Part shown: positions 1-5,194 of the stretch, one piece after another | How positions within the stretch are numbered: the first letter of the stretch is position 1 | Layout of the letters: every line of letters begins with the position of its first letter | Assembly (NCBI GenBank): GCA_022561735.1 | Contig: JADFQR010000068.1 | Coordinates: 1 to 6,938, forward strand | Direction of reading: 5' to 3' | From: Chloroflexota bacterium | GTDB lineage: Bacteria > Chloroflexota > Dehalococcoidia > UBA1151 | Length of the DNA stretch: 6,938 nucleotides | Position numbers and translations under genes: made by a program | Notes under the pieces: generated by a model | Told to the model about the DNA's origin: nothing | The model's database searches: none | What the model saw: the letters and a program-made list of their open reading frames with translations, nothing else

Positions 1-87
1 GCGACTCATCGTGTAGCTCCAGTTGGGAGGGTTGGCGGAATTGCGGCCAGAATACCATCGCGCAGGGTGTTTCACCGCGAGCCCCCT
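1..87. other. Left edge, no supportable gene
   Basis: I find no gene here that can be supported. One plus frame stays open from the window edge to a TAA at 112-114 (37 codons), and one minus frame runs from an ATG at 58-56 off the edge (19 codons). Neither has a clear ribosome binding site or a recognisable family motif. The stretch could be the tail of a neighbouring gene or a decayed mobile-element end beside the tandem repeats at 88-135. Confidence 0.4.
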
Positions 88-135
88 GTGTCACACAAAC
101 CCGGTGTCACTTAAACCCGGGGTCACGTAAACCGG
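88..135. repeat. Three tandem 16-bp imperfect direct repeats
   Basis: Three units lie head to tail with an exact 16-bp period: GTGTCACACAAACCCG (88-103), GTGTCACTTAAACCCG (104-119) and GGGTCACGTAAACCGG (120-135). The shared core is GTCAC-NN-AAACC. Units 1 and 2 differ only at the two central bases, and unit 3 has two further substitutions. The array lies about 80 bp upstream of the predicted thi promoter. It could be a set of binding sites for a DNA-binding protein or the sub-terminal repeats of a mobile element. Nothing in the window decides between these. Confidence 0.8.
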
Positions 136-215
136 GAAGCGCGATAGCCGAAAGTCCAGGAATCATGGCGATGCACGACCGCTGCGGGGGCGATACCGGC
201 ACATCGCCCCGGCGT

Positions 216-244
216 TTGACGGCCTGCGGGAACCGACATACGCT
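216..244 (+). promoter_or_regulatory. Probable sigma70-type promoter of the thi operon
   Basis: TTGACG (216-221) is a good -35 hexamer. It is followed at 17-bp spacing by TACGCT (239-244), a mediocre -10 with the conserved TA...T. Transcription would start near 250, about 25-30 nt before the TPP aptamer, which is the normal position for a riboswitch promoter. The call rests on spacing and position as much as on sequence. Confidence 0.45.
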
Positions 245-275
245 TGCACTAACGTAACGAGCAGCGCGAATTCCG

Positions 276-368
276 CGCTCGGGGAGCTTGGGGAGCCAGG
301 CTGAGAGGGTGGCCGTAACCGCCACCGACCCTGAACCTGATCTGGTTAATGCCAGCGTAGGGAATCTC
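276..368 (+). promoter_or_regulatory. TPP riboswitch aptamer (THI box)
   Basis: This RNA domain binds thiamin pyrophosphate and shuts down thiamin synthesis genes when the cofactor is plentiful. The hallmarks are in order. The GGGGAGC strand of P2 is at 281-287. A short P3 pairs 287-291 with 296-300. The invariant CTGAGA is at 301-306, and an extra hairpin pairs 308-313 with 321-326. The returning P2 strand ACCC is at 328-331. The pyrophosphate-side core CCTGATCTGG...CCAGCGTAGGGA runs over 336-363, with P5 formed by 342-345 and 352-355. P1 next to the core is weak, with only scattered pairs, so the switch may not act by the usual P1 strand exchange. The domain lies directly upstream of thiG in the sense direction, which fits its role. 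Confidence 0.95.
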
Positions 369-373
369 ATCTT

Positions 374-441
374 CTGGCTCCCACCATCGGGTATTTGAAC
401 ACCCGAAACGCCGTAGACCCGCGAGCGACGGTAACGGGAGC
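374..441 (+). promoter_or_regulatory. Predicted expression platform controlling the thiG ribosome binding site
   Basis: CTGGCTCCC (374-382) is an exact 9-bp complement of 291-299, which includes the P3 loop and 3' strand of the TPP aptamer. Its last six bases (377-382) are also an exact complement of GGGAGC at 436-441, which contains the thiG Shine-Dalgarno sequence (ATG at 448, spacing 7 nt). The pairings exclude each other. With ligand bound, P3 is formed and 377-382 is free to mask the ribosome binding site. Without ligand, 291-299 captures it and thiG is open. Hairpins 387-392/401-406 and 411-414/428-431 would bring the two strands together. There is no U-tract, so translational control is more likely than termination. 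The pairings are seen in the sequence; the mechanism is inferred. Confidence 0.6.
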
Positions 442-447
442 GTACAG

Positions 448-1236
448 ATGAGTGACCTTTTGGAAATCGGCGGCAAGACCTTCAAATCCCGCCTGATGAC
501 CGGTACGGGCAAGCACAGGTCTCCTGAAGACCTTGTCGCGTCCGTCGAGGCGTCCGGGACCGAGATCATCACCGTCGCCATTCGCCGCCTGAACCTGGAC
601 GATCCGAACGAAAAAACGATCCTGGACTACCTGGACTGGGATCGCTACCAGATACTGCCGAACACCGCCGGCTCTACCACCGCGGACGAGGCGGTATTCA
701 CGGCCCAGCTTGCGCGCGAGGTCACCGGCTCTGACTGGATAAAAGTCGAGGTGATCCCGGACCCGAAGTACCTGCTCCCGGACCCGATAGGAACGCTTGA
801 GGCCTCCGAACGCCTCGTCAAGGACGGCTTCACCGTCCTTCCCTACATCGGCGCAGACCCGGTGCTGGCCCGCCGGCTGGAGGATATTGGCTGCGCGACC
901 GTGATGCCGCTCGGCTCTCCCATCGGCTCAGGTCGCGGCGTCCTGACGCTTGACGAGATCAAGATCATCATCGAGCAGGCGGGCGTGCCGGTCGTGGTTG
1001 ACGCCGGGCTGGGCACGCCGTCAGAGGCGGCATCTGTTATGGAGATCGGCGCAGACGCCGTGCTCGTGAACACCGCTATCGCACAGGCCGAGGACCCGGC
1101 CCTCATGGGAGAGGCGTTCAACCTGGGTGTCCGGGCCGGGCGCATGGCGTACCAGGCGGGGCGAATCCCGGCCAGGGCGTACGCGACGGCCAGCTCGCCA
1201 CTGGAAGGCGTGCCTGAATCCGCCACAGCTGACTGA
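448..1236 (+). CDS. thiG: Thiazole synthase ThiG
   Basis: ThiG forms the thiazole phosphate ring of thiamin in the cytoplasm from 1-deoxy-D-xylulose 5-phosphate, dehydroglycine and the thiocarboxylate carried by ThiS. The 262-residue product is the usual family length and is a TIM barrel. Family signatures are visible: MTGTGKHRS near residues 18-25, TVAIRRLNL at 42-50, the Schiff-base lysine K99 in [22 protein letters not shown] at 153-164 (phosphate-binding region) and [12 protein letters not shown] at 184-195. The ATG at 448 has GGGAG at 436-440, seven bases upstream, and is the start that matches family N-termini. It is the first gene after the TPP riboswitch and so is predicted to be repressed by thiamin pyrophosphate. 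The last dozen residues are a non-conserved tail. No catalytic residue appears to be missing. Confidence 0.97.
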   Translation: MSDLLEIGGKTFKSRLMTGTGKHRSPEDLVASVEASGTEIITVAIRRLNLDDPNEKTILDYLDWDRYQILPNTAGSTTADEAVFTAQLAREVTGSDWIKVEVIPDPKYLLPDPIGTLEASERLVKDGFTVLPYIGADPVLARRLEDIGCATVMPLGSPIGSGRGVLTLDEIKIIIEQAGVPVVVDAGLGTPSEAASVMEIGADAVLVNTAIAQAEDPALMGEAFNLGVRAGRMAYQAGRIPARAYATASSPLEGVPESATAD

Positions 1237-1285
1237 TCGTTCCCGAGACCCCCGAGACCACGGAAGCCTGTTAAAGCCGTCCACG

Positions 1286-1990
1286 ATGCAACTCCCCACG
1301 CGCGTCCTCTGCCTGGTAACAGCGCTGAACCCCGGCGATCACCCGGGTGCGCTGCTTGCTTCCGTTCGCGCCGCTGTGCGCGGGGGCGTGAACGTGGTCC
1401 AGGTGCGGGCTCCGGAACTGGAGCGAACGGAGTTCTTCAACCTGGCGGCGTCGGTGGTCGAAACGGTCAACGGGGATGCACTTGTCCTCGTCAACAACCG
1501 TGTCGACGTGGCGCTTGCCGTTGACGCCGCGGGCGTCCAGCTTGGCGAGCGCGGAACCGCGGTGACCGCGGCCCGGCGCGTCGGCGGAACCGATTGGCTG
1601 ATAGGCCGCTCCGTCCACTCCGTTGAGGGCGCGCTCAAGGCGGAGAAGAACGGCGCTGATTTTCTCCTGCTGGGAACCCTGTACGAGACCCCGTCTCACC
1701 CCGGCGTGGCGGGCGCCGGACCGGGCCTTGTCAAACAGGTTTCGTCGGAGGTGGTAATACCGGTTATCGGTATCGGGGGAATCGATGCGATACGCGCCGC
1801 CGATGTCGTGTCGGCCGGTGCGCAGGGGGTGGCGGTGATCGGGGCGATACTCCGAGCCGCGGACCCTGAACGGGCGGCGGCGGAACTCCGGGCGGCTATC
1901 GAAGAAGCGGGCCCAGCCCAGGCTGCCGGAAGCATAGAGAAACCGGAACAGCGGGGATCTACGGCACTGAAACCGGGGACGGACACATGA
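1286..1990 (+). CDS. tenI: TenI-type thiazole tautomerase (ThiE paralogue)
   Basis: TenI converts the thiazole tautomer released by ThiG into the aromatic carboxy-thiazole phosphate used downstream. It shares the ThiE barrel fold but is not thiamin phosphate synthase. The 234-residue product carries TenI marks: NNRVDVAL at 70-77, GVQLGERG at 83-90, and IGRSVHSVEGALKAEK at 106-121 with H111 at the place of the catalytic histidine of Bacillus TenI. It lacks ThiE marks: VQLREK is VQVRAP here, the metal-binding NDRVD is NNRVD, and HxGQxD is QLGERG. GIGGI at 162-166 and GVAVIGAI at 181-188 are common to both families. The ATG at 1286 is chosen because family homology begins there; its Shine-Dalgarno is weak, so translation may depend on upstream ribosomes (49-nt gap after thiG). 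About 25 C-terminal residues are an unconserved tail. It is probably co-transcribed with thiG and overlaps thiS by four bases. Confidence 0.83.
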   Translation: MQLPTRVLCLVTALNPGDHPGALLASVRAAVRGGVNVVQVRAPELERTEFFNLAASVVETVNGDALVLVNNRVDVALAVDAAGVQLGERGTAVTAARRVGGTDWLIGRSVHSVEGALKAEKNGADFLLLGTLYETPSHPGVAGAGPGLVKQVSSEVVIPVIGIGGIDAIRAADVVSAGAQGVAVIGAILRAADPERAAAELRAAIEEAGPAQAAGSIEKPEQRGSTALKPGTDT

Positions 1991-2190
1991 TTACCGTGCA
2001 TATAAACGGCAGCGAGGTTGAGCTGGACGGCCCGATCAGCCTTACCGCCTATCTTGAATCCAGGGACCTGGCGGAGCGCAGGGTCGCGGTCGCCGTCAAC
2101 AGCGAGATCGTTCGCCGCTCGGAGTACGACTCGATAGTCATACAGCAGGGAGATCGGCTGGAGATCGTTCGGCCGGCCGGCGGCGGATAA
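1987..2190 (+). CDS. thiS: Sulfur carrier protein ThiS
   Basis: ThiS is a small ubiquitin-fold protein. Its C-terminal glycine is adenylated by ThiF, converted to a thiocarboxylate and then donates sulfur to ThiG. The 67-residue product has the family features: an N-terminal strand ITVHINGSEVEL, then SLTAYLESRDL, the VAVAVNSEIVRRSEY segment, GDRLEIVRP and the reactive tail AGGG, the exposed Gly-Gly end that sulfur-carrier proteins need. The ATG overlaps the tenI stop (ATGA, 1987-1990), so the two are translationally coupled. It closes the thiG-tenI-thiS operon. The activating enzyme ThiF and the glycine oxidase ThiO are not in the window and must be elsewhere. Confidence 0.95.
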   Translation: MITVHINGSEVELDGPISLTAYLESRDLAERRVAVAVNSEIVRRSEYDSIVIQQGDRLEIVRPAGGG

Positions 2191-2193
2191 GCG

Positions 2194-2212
2194 CCGGGTT
2201 CAAGAAGCCCGG
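2194..2212. terminator. GC hairpin after thiS, possible weak terminator
   Basis: CCGGG (2194-2198) pairs with CCCGG (2208-2212), extended inward by one G-U and one A-U pair, leaving a five-base loop. It begins four bases after the thiS stop and lies between two convergent genes, where a bidirectional terminator would be expected. No T-run follows on either strand, so it is not a standard intrinsic terminator; it could protect the 3' end or be incidental. Confidence 0.3.
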
Positions 2213-2258
2213 GGCCGCTGCCGCCCGTGTCACGCCGGCAAAATTGGAAGCCGCGCCG

Positions 2259-2378
2259 CTACGTCTGAAACCCGCCCATCATCGCCATCCCCATCACAGC
2301 CCACAACATTACGACCGAGATCAAAAGTACCGGAAGGACAACCCGTTTCAGGGTGCGGTCTGAGTCGTTTGGCTGCAA
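2259..2378 (-). CDS. Probable 39-residue single-pass membrane protein
   Basis: I recognise no named family. A minus-strand frame starting at a TTG (2378-2376) encodes 39 residues and ends with TAG at 2261-2259. AGGAG at 2393-2389 lies ten bases upstream of the TTG and is a strong Shine-Dalgarno. An in-frame ATC, spaced 4 nt from it, is the alternative start. The product has a short polar N-terminus (QPNDSDRTLKR), then an unbroken hydrophobic stretch at about residues 13-34 containing VVLPVLLISVVMLW, and ends in the methionine- and glycine-rich MGMAMMGGFQT. Basic residues R8, K11 and R12 before the helix predict N-in, C-out topology. Such tiny proteins often accompany larger membrane complexes, and the methionine-rich end recalls copper-handling peptides, but that is only a resemblance. 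The gene converges on thiS with a 68-nt gap. Confidence 0.55.
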   Translation of the reverse strand: MQPNDSDRTLKRVVLPVLLISVVMLWAVMGMAMMGGFQT

Positions 2379-2748
2379 CTGGATGTTTCTCCTGTGCGTT
2401 TCTCGGGTTGCTGCGCCCCGTGCGTTACGGGGACAGGGCTTGTGAATTAAGCGGTGCTGAGGCCGGGATCTCGGCGATCAGCCAACGGACCACTTAAACA
2501 CTAGCGACATCAAGATTCCCGGGGATGCCAGCCCACCCGTCAATCGGGTGCGGGACCGCCCGAACCGTCGGGTCGCGACCGGCTGCCATAGGCGCTGCGT
2601 GAACACACGCGCCGGGACCGGCCCAATCCGCCCAGACGTTGTTCGGCGGGCGCCCAGACCGCAGCGCAGCGGACGCCCGGCGTTACACTACGTTGCCCGC
2701 CCTCAAACCTGCCTTCCAACGATCTGGGCCTCGTCAGTGGAGCGATTC
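2379..2748. other. Intergenic region with GC-rich hairpins, no other gene seen
   Basis: Apart from the Shine-Dalgarno of the small minus-strand gene, no coding sequence can be supported here. The stretch contains perfect hairpins CCCCGT/ACGGGG (2416-2421 with 2427-2432, in the leader of the small gene), CACCCG/CGGGTG (2534-2539 with 2545-2550) and CCCGA/TCGGG (2559-2563 with 2568-2572). It also has the 10-bp palindrome GGTCGCGACC (2571-2580) and CGGGCG/CGCCCG (2647-2652 with 2674-2679). TACACT at 2684-2689 is a passable -10 for the aldolase gene but has no convincing -35. A plus frame is open through 2548-2748, but its translation is arginine- and proline-rich and unlike the aldolase family. 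Confidence 0.5.
2739..2742 (+). promoter_or_regulatory. Ribosome binding site that selects the TTG start of the aldolase
   Basis: GGAG lies six bases before the TTG at 2749. The competing upstream GTG at 2737 has only a poor purine stretch in front of it, and in fact overlaps this site. The TTG also begins the protein just ahead of the conserved N-terminal segment RLDVLAAVHEAGVV, as in family members. Confidence 0.55.
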
Positions 2749-3423
2749 TTGTCACGACATAAGCGACTGGATGTCCTGGCCGCCGTCCACGAGGCCGGCG
2801 TGGTGCCGATCTTCTACACCGGCGATATTGATCGTGCGCAGTCGGTCGTCCGCGCCTGCCGCGCGGGCGGTATTCGCCTTATAGAGTTCACCAACCGCGG
2901 CGACCACGCCTGGGAGGTGTTCTCGGAGCTTGAGCGCTGGGCGTCGATCGAGTTGCCCGACGTGATCCTTGGCGCTGGCTCGGTCCTCGACGCCCCGACC
3001 GCGGCGCTGTACATAGCGAACGGGGCGTCCTTCATCGTCAGCCCTGCTACGGACGACGACACGGCAAGATTATGCAACCGCCGCAAGATCGCCTACATGC
3101 CGGGCTGCGGCACCGTCACGGAGATAGCTCACGCGGAGGAGCTCGGCTGCGAGATTGTGAAGCTGTTCCCGGGTGACTCGGCAGGCGGGCCGGGTTTCGT
3201 CCGGGCGGTGCGCGGTCCCATGCCCTGGTCGTCCATAATGCCGACCGGAGGCGTGGACGGGACCCGTGAGTCGCTTCGTGCCTGGTTTGAGGCCGGAGTT
3301 CCGGCGGTGGGCATCGGCTCGGCGCTCGTTTCGCCGGATATCGTCGAGACGGAGGCGTGGGAGACGTTGACCGGGCGCTGCCGGGACGTCCTCGCTCTCA
3401 TCAGGGAACTGCGCCAGAAGTAG
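2749..3423 (+). CDS. KDPG/KHG aldolase family protein (2-dehydro-3-deoxy-phosphogluconate aldolase)
   Basis: Class I aldolases of this family split 2-keto-3-deoxy-6-phosphogluconate into pyruvate and glyceraldehyde 3-phosphate, or 4-hydroxy-2-oxoglutarate into pyruvate and glyoxylate. The 224-residue product (TTG start) has the family length and a full catalytic set by comparison with Eda: E46 and R50 in IEFTNRG, GAGSVLDAP at 75-83, P99 in IVSPATD, the Schiff-base lysine K138 in IVKLFPGD, MPTGGV at 164-169 and GIGSALV near the C-terminus. The threonine of the usual GAGTV motif is a serine here (S78), a mild change. TTG is chosen from GGAG at 2739-2742; the longer frame from 2548 is rejected. 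The gene is 57 nt upstream of the split-barrel gene, and a KDG-kinase-like gene follows, which favours the KDPG role. Substrate choice cannot be read from sequence alone. Confidence 0.9.
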   Translation: MSRHKRLDVLAAVHEAGVVPIFYTGDIDRAQSVVRACRAGGIRLIEFTNRGDHAWEVFSELERWASIELPDVILGAGSVLDAPTAALYIANGASFIVSPATDDDTARLCNRRKIAYMPGCGTVTEIAHAEELGCEIVKLFPGDSAGGPGFVRAVRGPMPWSSIMPTGGVDGTRESLRAWFEAGVPAVGIGSALVSPDIVETEAWETLTGRCRDVLALIRELRQK

Positions 3424-3480
3424 CGGATCGCCGCTTACGCCTGCGCGGTTTGAATACCGGGAACCACCTGGAGGTTTTAC

Positions 3481-3903
3481 ATGTCGCTTGACCCGAAGGT
3501 CCGGCAGTTCGTCGCCGGGAATCACAAGGCTGTCCTTAGCACGTTCCGGCGCGACGGCGCCACACAGATGAGCGTCGTCACCTGCGGCCCGTATGGTGAA
3601 GGCGTGGCCTTCTCCACCACCGAGGATCGAGCGAAGCTGCGCAATCTTGAGCGCGACCCGCGCTGCACCCTGCTCGTATCGAAGGACGATTGGTGGGGCT
3701 ACATCGTGTTTGAAGGCCGGGCGGAGATCATCTCATCAAAGACCGCCAGCCCCGAAAAACTTCGAGACGCTATGCGTGACGTGTACCGCGCCGCTTCGGG
3801 CACGGAGCATCCTGACTGGGAGGAATACGACGAGGCGATGCGGAAAGAAAACCGCGCCACCGTGATCGTGATCCCGGACAAGGTCTACGGCACCGCCCTC
3901 TGA
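3481..3903 (+). CDS. PPOX-class split-barrel protein, probably F420- or flavin-dependent
   Basis: This 140-residue protein belongs to the pyridoxamine 5'-phosphate oxidase-like split beta-barrel superfamily, most like the small F420/flavin-binding (FDOR-type) members. Visible family features are the opening strand HKAVLSTFRRDGATQMSVV (residues 15-33), GVAFSTTEDRAKLRNLERDP (41-60), where T46/T47, R50 and K52 are the typical cofactor-phosphate contacts, and the hydrophobic strands CTLLVS and GYIVFEGRAEI. The C-terminal half is helical and ends in a strand with VIVIPDKVYG. The start is secure: GGAGG at 3470-3474 lies six bases upstream of the ATG. It sits between an aldolase and a sugar kinase with gaps of 57 and 133 nt, so co-transcription with the aldolase is likely, but no direct role in sugar-acid breakdown is known to me. 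The cofactor (F420, FMN or heme) and substrate are not determined. Confidence 0.85.
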   Translation: MSLDPKVRQFVAGNHKAVLSTFRRDGATQMSVVTCGPYGEGVAFSTTEDRAKLRNLERDPRCTLLVSKDDWWGYIVFEGRAEIISSKTASPEKLRDAMRDVYRAASGTEHPDWEEYDEAMRKENRATVIVIPDKVYGTAL

Positions 3904-4036
3904 ACGCCTCCCGGCGAAATGCCTCTTGTGCCGGTCGCAGTGAAGCCCCGAAAAGCGCTACGGACAGGCCCACCGGAAACCGGCTGCCGAAACCGTCGGG
4001 ATCAATACGAATGAATACAGGAGACAGACAGGCCGC

Positions 4037-5053
4037 ATGCCCCACAGCTTCGTGACGATCGGGGAGGTACTCCTCCGCCTGACCACCCCGCGACGTGAGC
4101 GTCTCACGCAGGCTCGTTCATTTGACGTCATCTACGGCGGCACGGAGTGCAACGTTGCTGTCGCACTGGAGCAGTTCGGCGTCGAACCGGCTTTGATCTC
4201 CCGTATCCCGGACAACGACATCGGGCAGGCGTGTATCAACTTTATCCGGCAGTACGGCGTTGATACATCGCTGGTGGTGCGCGGCGGTGATCGGCTCGGC
4301 CTCTACTACCTGGAGATCGGCGCATCGGAACGCCCGTCTGCCGTGGTTTACGACAGGGCGCGCTCCGCTATGTCCGAGATCGAACCCTCTATGGTCGACT
4401 GGCCGGCCGCGCTCGCCGGACGGGACTGGTTCCACTTTTCCGGGATTACATGCGCCATCTCCGAGCGGGCGACTGCGACGGTGGCCGCAGGCTGCGAGGC
4501 GGCGAAAGCGGCAGGCATGACCGTCAGCACGGACTTCAACTACCGGAGCGCCCTGTGGAACCCTGAGCAGGCGGCGAAGCGGCTTGAACCGCTGATGCAG
4601 TACGTTGACGTCGCGATCGGAAGCGCACGCGACCCCATCCTCGGCATCATGCTCGGGACGGACGGAAACATCGCACCGGATGACCGGACCCCTGAGGCGT
4701 ACCGACCCTTTGTCGAGACCGCCATTTCAAAATACGGTTTTGACAGGATGGCGCTAACGGTGCGGGACGTCCATTCGAGCGACCACAACTCCTGGCAGGG
4801 CGTGTTTTACGACGGCTCGCAGATCACCCTCAGCCGTCGTCACGAGTTGGATATTGTGGATCGCGTCGGCGGTGGGGATGGGTTTGCGGCTGGAGCGATC
4901 TGGGGCGTCATGAACGGCTGGGAAGGGCAGAAGATCGTGGACTTCGCGGCCGCGTCCGGGGCCATGGCCCACACCGTTCACGGCGACTTCAACCTGGCGT
5001 CGGAGGCGGAAGTGCTCGCGGCGGCATCGGGCGGAGCCGACGTCAGGCGCTGA
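4037..5053 (+). CDS. kdgK: PfkB-family sugar kinase, probably 2-keto-3-deoxygluconate kinase
   Basis: The likely reaction is ATP-dependent phosphorylation of 2-keto-3-deoxygluconate to KDPG, the substrate of the aldolase encoded upstream. The 338-residue product has the PfkB layout: N-terminal strand FVTIGEVLLRL, the di-glycine substrate motif YGGTECNVAVAL (33-44), GLYYLEIGA in the lid region (89-97), TDFNYRSALW (165-174, typical of KDG kinases) and the nucleotide/anion-hole motif DRVGGGDGFAAG (275-286) with catalytic base D281. The segment that usually reads GNEED is GSARD here (195-199), so the conserved asparagine of the metal-related NXXE motif is lost; activity or metal use could differ. 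AGGAG at 4019-4023 is 13 nt from the ATG, a long spacing, and AGG at 4029-4031 is closer. A different keto-sugar or sugar substrate remains possible. Confidence 0.85.
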   Translation: MPHSFVTIGEVLLRLTTPRRERLTQARSFDVIYGGTECNVAVALEQFGVEPALISRIPDNDIGQACINFIRQYGVDTSLVVRGGDRLGLYYLEIGASERPSAVVYDRARSAMSEIEPSMVDWPAALAGRDWFHFSGITCAISERATATVAAGCEAAKAAGMTVSTDFNYRSALWNPEQAAKRLEPLMQYVDVAIGSARDPILGIMLGTDGNIAPDDRTPEAYRPFVETAISKYGFDRMALTVRDVHSSDHNSWQGVFYDGSQITLSRRHELDIVDRVGGGDGFAAGAIWGVMNGWEGQKIVDFAAASGAMAHTVHGDFNLASEAEVLAAASGGADVRR

Positions 5054-5194
5054 CCCCGCCCGTTTTAGCGCCCGGAGTCGCGTCTTCCGGGGGCAACAGG
5101 AGCCGATGCTGTGCCCGCTGAAGCGTGAGGGAGAAGTTCCGTACGCTGCCACTTCTATCCGCGAGCCGTCCGGCGTTCACACAGGCGCGCGTTT
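5054..5194. other. Convergent gap between sugar kinase and response regulator
   Basis: The 141-bp gap between two convergent genes contains a hairpin CCCGGA/TCCGGG (5071-5076 with 5086-5091, nine-base loop). No T-tract follows it on the plus strand, and none follows on the minus strand beyond AAAA in CGCTAAAACG. It could weakly terminate or stabilise either transcript. I see no gene here. Confidence 0.4.

Noticed and set aside
1..58. Minus-strand frame starting ATG at 58 and running off the left edge
   Set aside because: Only 19 codons are visible, with no clear Shine-Dalgarno and no recognisable motif.
387..406. Hairpin TCGGGT/ACCCGA as an intrinsic terminator for riboswitch control
   Set aside because: No T-run follows the stem; what follows is AACGCCGTAG. 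It fits better as an inner hairpin of a translational switch.
1127..1285. Upstream extension of the tenI frame starting inside thiG
   Set aside because: The extra 53 residues are arginine- and proline-rich, overlap thiG in another frame and precede the conserved barrel start. The ATG at 1286 fits the family length.
1286..1990. Thiamin phosphate synthase ThiE
   Set aside because: The ThiE lysine and both metal-binding aspartates are missing, while the TenI histidine motif SVHS is present.
2548..2748. Long N-terminal extension of the aldolase frame
   Set aside because: The 67 extra residues resemble no aldolase N-terminus, lie over GC hairpins, and the start has no ribosome binding site. TTG at 2749 has GGAG at good spacing.
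3919..4014. 31-codon plus-strand frame between the split-barrel gene and the sugar kinase
   Set aside because: It has a plain basic composition, no ribosome binding site, no motif, and a length expected by chance in GC-rich DNA.
5071..5091. Hairpin as a strong bidirectional terminator between the convergent genes
   Set aside because: The six-bp stem with a nine-base loop has no T-tract on either side, so I note it only as a weak possibility.
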